Shown here: in pieces, positions 49,820-58,966 of the stretch | Numbering within the stretch: the first letter of the stretch is position 1 | How the letters are laid out: each line of letters begins with the position of its first letter | NCBI RefSeq assembly: GCF_030408915.1 | Contig: NZ_CP047654.1 | Coordinates: 2,418,001 to 2,482,000, forward strand | Length of the DNA stretch: 64,000 nt | Direction: 5' to 3' | Source of the DNA: Corynebacterium guangdongense | GTDB taxonomy: Bacteria > Actinomycetota > Actinomycetes > Mycobacteriales > Mycobacteriaceae | Notes under the pieces: generated by a model | What the model was told of the DNA's origin: nothing | What the model saw: only the letters and a program-made list of their open reading frames with translations | The model's database searches: none | Made by a program: the position numbers and the translations under genes

Positions 49820-51400
49820 TCAGTTGTGCTGCTCCGGCTTGACGATCGGGAACAGCACGGTCTCCCGGATGCCGAGGCCGGTGAGGGCCATGAGCAGCCG
49901 GTCCACGCCCATGCCGCACCCGGAGGTCGGCGGCATGCCCTGTTCCATGGCGGTGAGGAAGTCCTCGTCCAGCACCATGGCCTCGTCGTCGCCGCCGGCG
50001 GCCAGGCGCGCCTGATCGGCGAAGCGCTCCCGCTGGATGACCGGGTCAACCAGCTCGGAGTAGCCGGTGGCCAGCTCGAAGCCGCGGACGTAGAGGTCCC
50101 ACTTCTCCGTGACGCCCTCCTTCTCCCGGTGGTCACGGGTCAGCGGGGAAGTCTCGACCGGGAAATCCTTGACGAAGATCGGCCCGTGGAGCTGGTCCTC
50201 GCACAGCAGCTCCCAGATCTCCTCAACCAGCTTGCCATGGCCCCAGCCGCCCTTGGCCGGGACGTCGAGGCCGATGGCCCCGGCGATCTCCTTGAGCTCC
50301 TCGACCGTGGAGTGGATCGTGACCTCCGGCTGGCCCGGGAACTTGCGCTGGAGCGCCTCATTGAGGGAGGGGTACATCTCGATGACCGGCCATTCGCCGC
50401 CGAGGTCGTACTCGGTGCCGTCGGCGAGGGTGACCGTCGTGGACCCGAAGACGTCCTGCGCCACGTACTGGACCAGCTCGCGCATCAGGCGGGCGCCGTC
50501 CTCGTAGGTGCCCCACGCCTGGTAGGTCTCGAGCATGGCGAACTCCGGCGAGTGGGTCGAGTCGACGCCCTCGTTGCGGAAGTTGCGGTTGACCTCGAAG
50601 ACCCGCTCGATGCCGCCGACGACGGCGCGCTTGAGGAAGAGCTCCGGAGCGATGCGCAGGTACAGGTCGATGTCCAGCGCGTTGGAATGCGTGACGAACG
50701 GCCGAGCCGCGGCGCCGCCGTGCAGGGTCTGGAGCATCGGGGTCTCGATCTCGACGAAGTCCTCGCCCTCGAGGAAGTTGCGCAGCGAACGCATGACCTT
50801 GATGCGGGTCATGGCGTTCCGGCGGGCCTCCTCGCGCATGATGAGGTCGGTGTAGCGGTGGCGGACGCGCTGGTCCTCGCTCATGTCCGCGAAAGCGACC
50901 GGCAGCGGGCGCAGAGCCTTGGCCGCCATGTGCCAGGAGGTGGCCTGGACGGAGAGTTCGCCGCGCCGGGACGCGATGACGCGGCCGCGGACGGAGACGA
51001 TGTCACCCAGATCGGTGTCTGACTTCCATTTCGCCAGGGCCTCCTCGCCGACCTCCGCCAGCGAGAGCATGGCCTGCAGCTGCGTGCCGTTGCCCTCCTG
51101 GAGGGTGGCGAAGCACAGCTTGCCGGTGTTGCGCTGGAACATGATGCGACCGGCGACGGCGACCTCGTCCTGGGTCTCCTCCCCGGCGCGCAGGTACACG
51201 ACGCCCTGCTCGGCGCCGGGCTCCTCGTCCTCGGCGAGGACAACATACTTGGCGCGCAGATCAGTCAGGCTGATGGTGCGATCGACGAGGACGGGGTACG
51301 GCGCGGTGCCCTCGTCGAGAAGCTTGGTGCGTTTGTCACGGCGCACCCGCTCCTGCTCGGAGACGTCGTGCTTCTGCTCGGTAATTTTCTGCTCGCTCAC
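49820..51400 (-). CDS. lysS: Lysyl-tRNA synthetase (class II)
   Basis: Charges tRNA-Lys, 526 residues. N-terminal OB-fold anticodon-binding domain ([18 protein letters not shown]), then class II motif 1 (FVEIETPML), motif 2 ([18 protein letters not shown]) and motif 3 ([13 protein letters not shown]). A helical N-terminal extension of about 30 residues is charged. The ATG at 51400 is in MSEQKITEQ context with a usual leader. In mycobacteria lysS follows lsr2 after clpC; here the stretch between clpC and lysS is filled with accessory genes. Confidence 0.96.
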   Translation of the reverse strand: MSEQKITEQKHDVSEQERVRRDKRTKLLDEGTAPYPVLVDRTISLTDLRAKYVVLAEDEEPGAEQGVVYLRAGEETQDEVAVAGRIMFQRNTGKLCFATLQEGNGTQLQAMLSLAEVGEEALAKWKSDTDLGDIVSVRGRVIASRRGELSVQATSWHMAAKALRPLPVAFADMSEDQRVRHRYTDLIMREEARRNAMTRIKVMRSLRNFLEGEDFVEIETPMLQTLHGGAAARPFVTHSNALDIDLYLRIAPELFLKRAVVGGIERVFEVNRNFRNEGVDSTHSPEFAMLETYQAWGTYEDGARLMRELVQYVAQDVFGSTTVTLADGTEYDLGGEWPVIEMYPSLNEALQRKFPGQPEVTIHSTVEELKEIAGAIGLDVPAKGGWGHGKLVEEIWELLCEDQLHGPIFVKDFPVETSPLTRDHREKEGVTEKWDLYVRGFELATGYSELVDPVIQRERFADQARLAAGGDDEAMVLDEDFLTAMEQGMPPTSGCGMGVDRLLMALTGLGIRETVLFPIVKPEQHN

Positions 51401-51497
51401 GGCTCCCTAGGTTAGCCCATGGAGCTGCCCCACCGGGAAGTCGCTTGCCGACGCCACGCCCACCCCGCCCCTGGAAGACCCTGGAAGACTGGTGGGC

Positions 51498-52001
51498 ATG
51501 GACACCACCACCGTCGACGCCCTCCTCACCCTCCTCGCCGGACTGCTCCTGGCGGTCGGCGTCGCGGGCACGATCTTCCCCATCCTGCCCGGCTCGGTAC
51601 TGACCATTGTCACGCTGCTGAGCTGGGCGTGGCTGCTGGGCTCCACCGCCTCCTGGACCGCCGGACTGGCCGGGGTCGCCTTCGCGCTGATCGGGATGAG
51701 CGCCTCCCTCGTTCTCACGGGCCGGAAGATGAGGAAGGAGCGTATCCCCAACGGACCGGTCCTGATCGGCGTGCTCTTCGGCGTGGTGGGCATGTTCCTC
51801 ATCCCGGTGGTCGGCCTCTTCGTGGGCTTCGCCCTCGGCCTGCTGGTGGCCGAGCTCGTACGCCGCCGGGATCTCCCCGCCGCCGCCCGGGCGTCCTGGG
51901 AGGCCCTGAAATCGATGGGCGCGGGCATGGCGCTGGAGTTCCTCTTCGCCTCGCTGGCCGCCACCGCGTTCGTCCTCGGAGCCTTCGCGCACTTCGCGTG
52001 A
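51498..52001 (+). CDS. DUF456 membrane protein
   Basis: A 167-residue protein with about five membrane helices. The signature VGVAGTIFPILPGSVLTIV and ALIGMSASLVLTGRKMRKER match the DUF456 family, in which glycine-rich helices recur. Function unknown. I used the ATG at 51498 (GGTGGG just before); GTG at 51492 in frame is an alternative. Convergent with hmp. Confidence 0.85.
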   Translation: MDTTTVDALLTLLAGLLLAVGVAGTIFPILPGSVLTIVTLLSWAWLLGSTASWTAGLAGVAFALIGMSASLVLTGRKMRKERIPNGPVLIGVLFGVVGMFLIPVVGLFVGFALGLLVAELVRRRDLPAAARASWEALKSMGAGMALEFLFASLAATAFVLGAFAHFA

Positions 52002-52056
52002 GCGGGACGCCGTCGCGGACGCGGGCGCCGAGCCGGGCCCACCGGGAAAACACCGG

Positions 52057-52093
52057 CGCCGCCCCAGCGGCGCAGGGCCGAGCCGGGGCGGCG
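52057..52093 (-). terminator. Hairpin downstream of hmp
   Basis: CGCCGCCCC pairs with GGGGCGGCG over 9 bp; on the minus strand GTGTTTTCC follows shortly after. Placed downstream of hmp and also beyond the convergent DUF456 gene. Confidence 0.55.
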
Positions 52094-52103
52094 TGGGCCG
52101 GGC

Positions 52104-53276
52104 CTAGTTGACCAGCCAGTCGTTCGGGTTGAACAGCTCGTAGTGGACGTCGGCCGGGGCCTTCTCCGCCGGCAGGGCGGCCAGGTCGGCGCGCAGCGCC
52201 TGGAGGAAGGCGTTGCCGCCGCAGAGGTAGACGTCGGCTCCCGCGACATCGTACTCGCTGACGTCGATGAGCGCGCCCTCCTTCCGGAAGTGGGCCTTGG
52301 CGGTCACGCCGCCGAGCTCCCTGACCAGGGCCTTGGCGTCGACCTGCTGGGCCCAGGTCTCCTCGGACTCGTCGGCGTGGAGGTAGGTGACCTTGCGCTC
52401 GGCGCCGGTGCGGACCATGTAGGCGAGCATGCCGACCATCGGGGTGGAGCCGATTCCGGAGGAGATCAGCACGACCGGGCTCTCTCCGTCCCGCAGGACC
52501 AGGTCGCCGGCGGCGAGGGTGGCCTGGATGGTGTCGCCGACGTTGACGTTCTCGCGCAGGTGGGTGGAGACCTCGCCGTCATTCTGGACGGCGATGCGGT
52601 AGCGCCCGGCCGCGCCCTTGATGATGGAGTACTGGCGCAGCTGGCGGGCGCCGTCGGCAAGCCTGACGCCGACGGAGGTGTACTGGCCCGGCAGGGGCTT
52701 CGTCAGGTCGCCCTCGAGGGTGTAGGTGGTCACACCACCGGGAAGCTCCTGCTTGTCGACGACCGTCACGTCGCGGAAGACGTCGCCCGGCTCGACCCCG
52801 TCGGAGGCGTAGAGGATTTCCTCGTGCTTGATCAGGACGTCAGCCATCAGCCAGTAGACGGCGCTCCAGGCCTCGGCGACCTCCTCGGTGACGGCGTCGC
52901 CGAGGACCTCGGCGATCGCGGCCATGAGGTTCTCGTAGACGATCTTGTACTGGTCGGCGGTGATGCCGAGGGAGACGTGCTTGTGTGCGATGCGGTCGAG
53001 CATCATGACCGGGTCCGGCGCGTTCGGGTCCACCAGCTGGGTGGCGAAGGTAGCGACGGAGGCGGCCAGGGCCTTCTGCTGCGCCCCCTGCTTCTGGTTG
53101 CCGCGGTTGAAGGTGTCACGCAGGAGTTCCGGGTGGGCGCCGAACATCTTGCCGTAGAAGGTCTTGGCGATGGTCTCGATGTTCTCGCCCACGGCGGGCA
53201 GCGTCGCCTCGACGATCGCGGCGTGCTCGTCGCTGAGGTGCTGGGCCTTCGGGTTCGGCTTGCTGTCAACGTACAT
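52104..53276 (-). CDS. hmp: Flavohemoglobin (nitric oxide dioxygenase)
   Basis: Detoxifies nitric oxide to nitrate using NAD(P)H. The 390-residue protein has an N-terminal globin (residues 1-140; proximal His in IAHKHVSLG), a FAD-binding domain with RQYSIIKG, and an NAD-binding domain with SSGIGSTPMVGM and CGGNAFLQALR. The ATG at 53276 follows CAGGAGAAC; a longer frame upstream is not supported. A TATAGT -10-like element with a leader of about 130 nt containing a GGGTGA/TCACCC hairpin lies upstream. Single-gene unit. Confidence 0.94.
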   Translation of the reverse strand: MYVDSKPNPKAQHLSDEHAAIVEATLPAVGENIETIAKTFYGKMFGAHPELLRDTFNRGNQKQGAQQKALAASVATFATQLVDPNAPDPVMMLDRIAHKHVSLGITADQYKIVYENLMAAIAEVLGDAVTEEVAEAWSAVYWLMADVLIKHEEILYASDGVEPGDVFRDVTVVDKQELPGGVTTYTLEGDLTKPLPGQYTSVGVRLADGARQLRQYSIIKGAAGRYRIAVQNDGEVSTHLRENVNVGDTIQATLAAGDLVLRDGESPVVLISSGIGSTPMVGMLAYMVRTGAERKVTYLHADESEETWAQQVDAKALVRELGGVTAKAHFRKEGALIDVSEYDVAGADVYLCGGNAFLQALRADLAALPAEKAPADVHYELFNPNDWLVN

Positions 53277-53767
53277 GCTGATGTTCTCCTGGTGGTCGGT
53301 GAATCCTGCTGTGGGTGGGGAGGGGGCTCCGATTCGGCCATCCGGAGCTGCCCGCGTCCCGCTATCCGGGTGAGTGACGGTCACCCCCAAGCGGAATTGA
53401 CCCGACTATAACGGTTCTAATTCCACCCGCCTACGCCCCGGCCGACGCCGCCCGGAGCCCGCAGTCCGGAGAAAATCGCGCGTGAATTTTCAAGTTCCGT
53501 GAACCCCCTGGCAGCCGACCCGCATTTGTCACCGGACAACCCGTAGAAAATACGCCCTATAAATAGCCCCGAATTGGGGTAGTTAGATTATCGGCATGAA
53601 ATTGTGACGCAAATCGATGACCTGTGATTAATTGGCCAAAACCTATAGCGAAACCTGTACGGTCCCTGGAGTTCACCGCCCATTCACTCCCTTTCCTCCA
53701 TTTAGTCACCTATTGGGCCTACTTTTTGTCGCTGTCTCGTCTAAACCTCAAAGCTAGGGAGCTCATT
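53277..53767. other. Regulatory region between hmp and phoX
   Basis: About 490 bp without a gene. The hmp promoter (TATAGT, minus strand) lies near 53406 and the PHO-box-like repeats for phoX at 53671-53714. The middle is AT-rich and contains several short T-tracts. No convincing GlxR palindrome was found. Confidence 0.6.
53671..53714 (+). promoter_or_regulatory. PHO-box-like 11-nt direct repeats
   Basis: Four consecutive 11-nt units: GTTCACCGCCC, ATTCACTCCCT, TTCCTCCATTT, AGTCACCTATT. Three share the TCAC core in the same phase, the pattern of PhoP/PhoR boxes in actinobacteria. They lie upstream of a possible -10 (TCTAAA) of phoX. Confidence 0.45.
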
Positions 53768-55894
53768 GTGGCGCTTAAGGGCCTCAACCTCTTCACCAAC
53801 AACTTCCAGACGTCCCGTTCGGCACTGACCTGCACCTACAAGTGCGGCAACGCCTGCTTCAACGAGTGCGGCAACCAGACCGACAACGTCTACTTCGGCG
53901 ACCTCATGTCCCGCCGCAACGCCCTCAAGGCCGGCAGCCTCGCCGTCGTCTCCGTCGGTGGCGCCGCCGCCCTCACCGCCGTCTCCGCCCCGGCAGCCGC
54001 CGCCCAGACCTCCTCCCGCGGCCTGCAGTCCTCCAACGGCAACTCCTCCTCGTCCTTCGGCACCGGCAACAGCGACGTCAAGTTCGCGTCCCTCCCCGGC
54101 ATGCAGTTCGAGTCCGTCGCCCCGAACTCCGAGGACGCCGTCGTCATCCCGGCCGGCTACGCCCAGTCCGTCCTGATCGCCTGGGGCGACCCGGTCATCG
54201 AGGGCGCCCCGGCCTTCGACCCCAACAACCAGACCGCCGAGGCCGCCGCCCAGCAGTTCGGCTTCAACAACGACTTCGCCGGCCTCTTCGAGCACCCGAC
54301 CGACTCCAACCGGATGGTCTACGTCTGCTCCCACGAGTACACCACCGAGCCGCACATGTTCCCGGACTGGAACGAGGAGTCCCCGTCCGAGGAGCACGTC
54401 AACATCGGCATCGCCAACCACGGCCAGTCCATCCTCGAGGTGGAGAAGGTTCCGGGCTCCGGTGAGCTCAAGCGCGCCTTCGGTCCGCTCAACCGCCGCA
54501 TCACCGGCGAAACGCCGCACACCTTCACCGGCCCGGCCGCTGGCACCGACCTGCTCAAGACCTCCGAGGACCCGGCCGGCATGTCCGTGCGCGGCACCCT
54601 CAACAACTGCGCCGGCGGCGCCACCCCGTGGGGCACTTACCTCTCCGGCGAGGAAAACTACAACCAGTACTTCACCGGCGGCGGCGCCCTGACCGGCCGC
54701 AACCTCGAGTACGGCCAGCGTCTCGGAGTCAAGCAGCAGGGCCAGTCCGAACGCGGCTGGGAGCTGCACCACGATCGCTTCGACCTGGCCAAGGAGCCGA
54801 ACGAGTTCAACCGCTTCGGCTACATCGTCGAGATCGACCCCTTCGATCCGGACTCCACCCCGATCAAGCACACCGCGCTGGGCCGCTTCAAGCACGAGGC
54901 CGGCACCGTCCACATCGCCGAGGACGGCACCGTGGTGATCTACTCCGGCGATGACGAGCGCTTCGAGTACATCTACAAGTTCGTCTCCTCCCGCAAGATG
55001 ATCGAGGGCGACAAGGCCCACAACATGGGCATCCTCGCCGAGGGCACCCTCTACGTCGCCTCCCTGGACGGCAACTCGCCGGAATCCGAGATCGACGGCT
55101 CCGCGACCCTGCCGACCGACGGCGCCTTCGACGGCACCGGCGCCTGGCACAAGCTTCTCACCGCCAACGCCGACGGCACCGCCGTCTCCCACGTCGAGGG
55201 CTTCACCGCCGCCGAGGTCGCGGTCTACACCCGTCTGGCCGCCGACCAGGTCGGCGCCACCAAGATGGACCGCCCGGAGGACTTCGAGACCAACCCGGTC
55301 ACCGGCCTGACCTACCTGGCCCTGACCAACAACAAGTACCGTGGCGTCCAGTCGGAGAGCACCCGCTGGAACTGGGAGGACACCACCGAGTACGCACCGG
55401 TCGAGGCCAACAAGAACGGCCTGGTCCTGGAGATGGACGACGACCACGCCGGCGAGTCCTTCACCTGGAACCTCCTGCTGGTCTGCGGCGACCCGGAGGA
55501 GGCCTACACCTACTTCGGCGGCTTCGACAAGTCCAAGGTCTCCCCGATCTCCTGCCCGGACAACCTGGCTTTCGACCGCCACGGCAACCTGTGGATCTCC
55601 ACCGACGGCAACGCCCTCGGCTCCAACGACGGCCTCTACGCCGTCGGCCTGGAGGGCGAGCACCGCGGCGAGCTCAAGTGCTTCCTCACCGTCCCGAAGT
55701 ACGCCGAGACCTGCGGCCCGATCGTTCAGGACGAGCGCGTCCTGGTCAACGTCCAGCACCCGGGCGAGGGCGGCGACGCCACCTTCGCCAACCCCACCTC
55801 CCACTGGCCGGACGGCGGCTCCTCCGTCCCGCGCCCGGCCGTCTCCGTGGTCTGGAAGACCCAAGGCGGCAAGATGATCGGCATCGATCGCTAA
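53768..55894 (+). CDS. PhoX-type alkaline phosphatase (DUF839), Tat-exported
   Basis: A 708-residue secreted phosphatase; the PhoX family uses calcium and iron to hydrolyse phosphoesters. The N-terminus is extended by about 42 residues and contains C-x3-C-x3-C-x3-C (CTYKCGNACFNEC) before a twin-arginine signal, SRRNALKAG, and a hydrophobic stretch ending AAAA near residue 77. The remainder is the beta-propeller type domain with motifs such as CSHEYTTEPHMFP, FGPLNRRITGETPHTF, DRPEDFETNPVTG and CPDNLAFDRHGNLWISTDGN. The GTG at 53768 follows TAGGGAG; a much longer upstream frame is rejected. Phosphate-starvation control is suggested by the PHO-like repeats. A strong terminator follows. Confidence 0.85.
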   Translation: MALKGLNLFTNNFQTSRSALTCTYKCGNACFNECGNQTDNVYFGDLMSRRNALKAGSLAVVSVGGAAALTAVSAPAAAAQTSSRGLQSSNGNSSSSFGTGNSDVKFASLPGMQFESVAPNSEDAVVIPAGYAQSVLIAWGDPVIEGAPAFDPNNQTAEAAAQQFGFNNDFAGLFEHPTDSNRMVYVCSHEYTTEPHMFPDWNEESPSEEHVNIGIANHGQSILEVEKVPGSGELKRAFGPLNRRITGETPHTFTGPAAGTDLLKTSEDPAGMSVRGTLNNCAGGATPWGTYLSGEENYNQYFTGGGALTGRNLEYGQRLGVKQQGQSERGWELHHDRFDLAKEPNEFNRFGYIVEIDPFDPDSTPIKHTALGRFKHEAGTVHIAEDGTVVIYSGDDERFEYIYKFVSSRKMIEGDKAHNMGILAEGTLYVASLDGNSPESEIDGSATLPTDGAFDGTGAWHKLLTANADGTAVSHVEGFTAAEVAVYTRLAADQVGATKMDRPEDFETNPVTGLTYLALTNNKYRGVQSESTRWNWEDTTEYAPVEANKNGLVLEMDDDHAGESFTWNLLLVCGDPEEAYTYFGGFDKSKVSPISCPDNLAFDRHGNLWISTDGNALGSNDGLYAVGLEGEHRGELKCFLTVPKYAETCGPIVQDERVLVNVQHPGEGGDATFANPTSHWPDGGSSVPRPAVSVVWKTQGGKMIGIDR

Positions 55895-55903
55895 GCTGCG
55901 CAC

Positions 55904-55957
55904 ACAGGTGAAGGGCCACCCGGGAGCAATCCCCCCGGGCGGCCCTTCACCTGTTTC
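55904..55957 (+). terminator. Intrinsic terminator after phoX
   Basis: Long stem CAGGTGAAGGGCC/GGCCCTTCACCTG extended by CCCGGG, followed by TTTCCC. It starts 10 bp after the stop codon. Confidence 0.85.
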
Positions 55958-56044
55958 CCGTACGGGACGGCGGACAAATACGTGGACCTGGGCTGGTCCG
56001 ACGCCGTGACCGGCCGGCAGGCGACCAGGCGAATCTGCGAGCCC

Positions 56045-56863
56045 CTATCCCCCGTCCGTCTCCAGGTTCTTGAATCCGATGCCGATCGGCAGTCCGACGT
56101 TGTCGGTCAGGCGCACGCCACCGACGGTGGCGGCGACGAAGAGACGCGCGTCGCCCTGCTCGGGCGCCGGGCCCAGGTTGATGCCGCGCAGCTCCAGGTA
56201 CTCCGGCTCAATTCCGGCGGCGTCGAGAACGCCCCGGGCGGTTTCCAGGACCTTCTCCTCGCCGAACTCCGCGGCGTGGGCGCCGGCCACGAGGGCGGCC
56301 GACAGGGCCAGGGCCGCGTCGTGGGCGTCCTGCGCCACGTCCACGTTGCGCAGGCTGAGCGCCAGACCGTCGGCCATGCGCACGGTCGGCACGCCGCGGA
56401 CGTCGACGGGCAGGTGCAGGTCGGTCACCGCGTGGCGGAGGTTGACCAGCATCTCGTAGTCCTTCTCCCCGACGATGACCCAGGTGGGCTGGACTACGTT
56501 GATCATCGCGAGCTGCCCGGTCAGCACGTAGCTCACGCGGTCGGGATCCTCGAGTTCCGCGCGCCGCGGGATGACGCGGGTGCGCTCCCCCTTCGGCCAG
56601 ATGTGCTCGGGGCGGTAGCTCCACACGGCGTCGACGCCCTCCGCGGCGAACTCCTCCGGCACCTGCGAACCCGCCCACGCGACGATGACGGTGGCCCCCA
56701 GCAGGGAGCGGGCCGCGCGGATCAGCGCGATGTGGCCGGCGTGCAGGCCGGTGCCCAGCGGCACCAGCGCCACGGGGCGGCTGGTCTTCTTCATTGCGCG
56801 ACCGAACTGGGCGATCGCCTCCGTGGTGTCGTAGACGGTTGCTTGTCCTGGTTCGAATGGCAT
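56045..56863 (-). CDS. Pantoate-beta-alanine ligase-like protein with altered active site
   Basis: A 272-residue protein of the PanC (HIGH-motif ATP-dependent ligase) family. The ATP-binding HxGH is kept (LHAGH, His41 and His44), as are GEKDY and DGLALSLRN. However, residues that bind pantoate in M. tuberculosis PanC are changed: the segment normally reading FVNPxQF is AWAGSQ here, removing the Asn, and the second Gln after EKDY is Met. The protein may be a functional divergent enzyme or a paralogue with another substrate. It is the most distal gene of the fol/DUF run, next to the DUF2520 gene, where relatives also have panC. The ATG at 56863 has a purine-rich leader. Confidence 0.7.
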   Translation of the reverse strand: MPFEPGQATVYDTTEAIAQFGRAMKKTSRPVALVPLGTGLHAGHIALIRAARSLLGATVIVAWAGSQVPEEFAAEGVDAVWSYRPEHIWPKGERTRVIPRRAELEDPDRVSYVLTGQLAMINVVQPTWVIVGEKDYEMLVNLRHAVTDLHLPVDVRGVPTVRMADGLALSLRNVDVAQDAHDAALALSAALVAGAHAAEFGEEKVLETARGVLDAAGIEPEYLELRGINLGPAPEQGDARLFVAATVGGVRLTDNVGLPIGIGFKNLETDGG

Positions 56864-56869
56864 CGTGTG

Positions 56870-57580
56870 TTACTCCTGTTGAATGGCCCAGAGCTCGACG
56901 TCGTCGGCGCGGGTGAGTTCGGCGGTGCGGCGCACCAGCTCCCGGTAGGTGCGCGCCACCCCGGGATCGTCGATCGCCGCGTGCTGGGCGGCGATGCCGC
57001 CCGGGCCGTCGACGTCGGCGAGCCTGGCTGGCGTGGACTGCTCCTCGACGAGGTCCTCCGCGTAATCCAGGTTACCGAGCGCCTCCAGGTAGAGGTTCCT
57101 CGCGTCCCGGCGGATGTGCTCGAGGAAACCGGCGTAGGTGCGGGCGGCCGCGAGGCGGGCGCGCTGAGTCTCGGTGACGGCGACCGCGTTGCCGCCGAAT
57201 TCCCCCACCAGCAGGCCCACGATCGTCTCCCCCAGCTCGTCGGCGGCGGCGGTGGCCCACACCCGCTCCCCGAGCTGGTGCGCGGCGATGACAACGGCGC
57301 CGGTGGTCTCCAGGGGGTCCATCACCTGGATGCCGTGGCCCAGGCTGGTGTGCAGGTAGATCTGGCCGCGCCGGGCGCGGGCCGCGAGCATCTCGACGAG
57401 ATCCGGCAGGCAGTTCTCCCCCACGGCGAGAACCACCAGTTCGTGGTCGGCGGCGCTCTCGACGTCCGCCACGCCATCGAGGACCGTCACGTGGTGGCCG
57501 ACGGCCTGGAGCTGCTGGACGATGACGTCGCTGCCGGAGGCGTCGACAAGCACCGCCGCCCGGAGACGGGGTGCCTGCAT
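56870..57580 (-). CDS. Rossmann-like/DUF2520 protein
   Basis: A 236-residue protein with an N-terminal NAD(P)-type Rossmann domain (AAVLVDASGSDVIVQQLQAVGHHVTVL) and a C-terminal helical DUF2520 domain (GEFGGNAVAVTETQRARLAAARTYAG). Family members belong to the 6-phosphogluconate dehydrogenase-like superfamily; the substrate is unknown. Corresponds in position to Rv3603c. It starts right after the DUF6779 gene and ends 6 bp before the panC-like gene. Confidence 0.88.
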   Translation of the reverse strand: MQAPRLRAAVLVDASGSDVIVQQLQAVGHHVTVLDGVADVESAADHELVVLAVGENCLPDLVEMLAARARRGQIYLHTSLGHGIQVMDPLETTGAVVIAAHQLGERVWATAAADELGETIVGLLVGEFGGNAVAVTETQRARLAAARTYAGFLEHIRRDARNLYLEALGNLDYAEDLVEEQSTPARLADVDGPGGIAAQHAAIDDPGVARTYRELVRRTAELTRADDVELWAIQQE

Positions 57581-58425
57581 CAGCTGCCCTTCTTTGCGCG
57601 GGCGAGCAGCTCGGCGACGGAGACTCCGCCGACGTGCTCGTCACGGCGTCGGCGGCCGCGCCCGGAGTCCTCCTCATCGACCTCGGGGGCCGTGGGCGTG
57701 ACCGGCTCCGGAGACTCCGATTTCCCGGTCTCAGGCTGTGCCGGGGCCGTGGGTTGCTCCGCCTGGGCCTCCTCGCGCTTCTTCTGGTTGATGATCTCCG
57801 TCAGCGGGTTCGGGACGTCCCGGCTCGGGACGGAACCGATCCGCCCGGAGACCGCGGCGGCGGAGGGGACGCCGCTGTAGTCGGCGGACACCGTCGGGGT
57901 CGGGCGGTCGGCCTCGAGATCCTCCTCCGGTTCCGGAACCACGATCGGCACCTCCGCCGCCGGGCGCGTGGCCTTCATGGTCTGGGCCTCCAGCTCCATG
58001 ATGCGGCGGGCCTCGGCGCGCAGGGCGGCGGGCTCGAACTCGAAGGCCCGGCCGCTCAGCTCCTCGAGCTGGGCGCGGACCACCGCGATCTCCTTGCGGA
58101 TGTCCTCCAGGATCTGCGGATCGATCTCCGGGGCCTTCGCTTGGGCCTCGGCCTTCTCCTGGATGGACGCGATCTCCGCGCGCAGCGCCTCTTCCCGGTG
58201 CGCCATCTCCTGCTCGGCGGCGCGGGCCTGGTTACGGTAGCGGCCGCCGAGGAAAACGCCGATCACCGCCGCCCAGAGAGCGGCCAGCAGCGCCAGCTTG
58301 AGCGCGGCCGCGCTGTCGGTCAGGAGCATGATGACGCTCGCGATCAATGCGAGCGCGACCAGCGCGATGAGCCCAATCTGGCCCCAGTCGGTGTCATGTT
58401 CCTTCGCCTGGTTCCGGTCTGTCAT
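57580..58425 (-). CDS. Membrane/coiled-coil protein, DUF6779-like
   Basis: A 281-residue protein with two membrane helices at residues 18-60, a coiled-coil region (about residues 75-145, AREEALRAEIASIQEKAEAQ-type heptads), and a long Pro/Glu-rich tail ending in a basic patch (RGRRRRDEH). It takes the position of Rv3604c. The ATG at 58425 follows AAGGTGG; GTG at 58434 is the alternative start. Its stop overlaps the DUF2520 start by one base. Confidence 0.8.
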   Translation of the reverse strand: MTDRNQAKEHDTDWGQIGLIALVALALIASVIMLLTDSAAALKLALLAALWAAVIGVFLGGRYRNQARAAEQEMAHREEALRAEIASIQEKAEAQAKAPEIDPQILEDIRKEIAVVRAQLEELSGRAFEFEPAALRAEARRIMELEAQTMKATRPAAEVPIVVPEPEEDLEADRPTPTVSADYSGVPSAAAVSGRIGSVPSRDVPNPLTEIINQKKREEAQAEQPTAPAQPETGKSESPEPVTPTAPEVDEEDSGRGRRRRDEHVGGVSVAELLARAKKGS

Positions 58426-58435
58426 GGAGTCCACC

Positions 58436-58906
58436 TTATCCTGCGGGCTCGCCGTCCGTGGGCGGCGGTGTTTCGCAATGTCGTTCCAGGTACAGGGCGG
58501 CCACCACCAGTGCGACCGCGCCGGCCAGGGAGGTCAGTACGCCGGGCAGGTCGTCCGCGGCGGCGTCGAGCCGGCCGGCGCTGGGCACGACGTAGGTCGC
58601 CAGGCCCAGGTACAGGCCACCGATGATCGAGCCGGTCCACGCCGAGGCCTTGGCCGTGGCCGCGAAGAGCGCGACGGTCATCGGATCCAGCTGGCTGCGG
58701 TCGAGGCCGATCCGGTGCTCCTCCTCCAGCGAACCCTTCACCCGCTGCGCGGCGAGCACGTTGACCACCACCAGAAGCCAGAGGGTGACTGACACAGCCC
58801 ACGGGATGGACACGAAGGATCCGTAGAACCTCCAGGTCAGAATGGCCATGCCCGCGGCGATGGCGAGGGCCAGGGCGATCAGGTGCTTCGGCGAGGTCCG
58901 GCTCAC
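58436..58906 (-). CDS. DUF3180 membrane protein
   Basis: A 156-residue protein with four predicted membrane helices (ALALAIAAGMAILTW at residues 11-25, VTLWLLVVVNVLAAQ, IIGGLYLGLATYVV and LAGAVALVVAALYL). DPMTVALFAATAKASAWTGSI is the conserved DUF3180 segment. It corresponds to Rv3605c, found between folK and the DUF6779 gene in mycobacteria, and ends 10 bp before DUF6779. Confidence 0.87.
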   Translation of the reverse strand: MSRTSPKHLIALALAIAAGMAILTWRFYGSFVSIPWAVSVTLWLLVVVNVLAAQRVKGSLEEEHRIGLDRSQLDPMTVALFAATAKASAWTGSIIGGLYLGLATYVVPSAGRLDAAADDLPGVLTSLAGAVALVVAALYLERHCETPPPTDGEPAG

Positions 58907-58966
58907 GGGCTCCCCCTTTCCGGTGGCGTGCGGTCGTCAGGACTGATCAGGGCTGATCAGTGACGG

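Noticed and set aside
53580-53640. GlxR (cAMP-receptor) site near TGTGACGCAAATCG before phoX
   Set aside because: Only one half-site matches; the second arm TCACA is missing.
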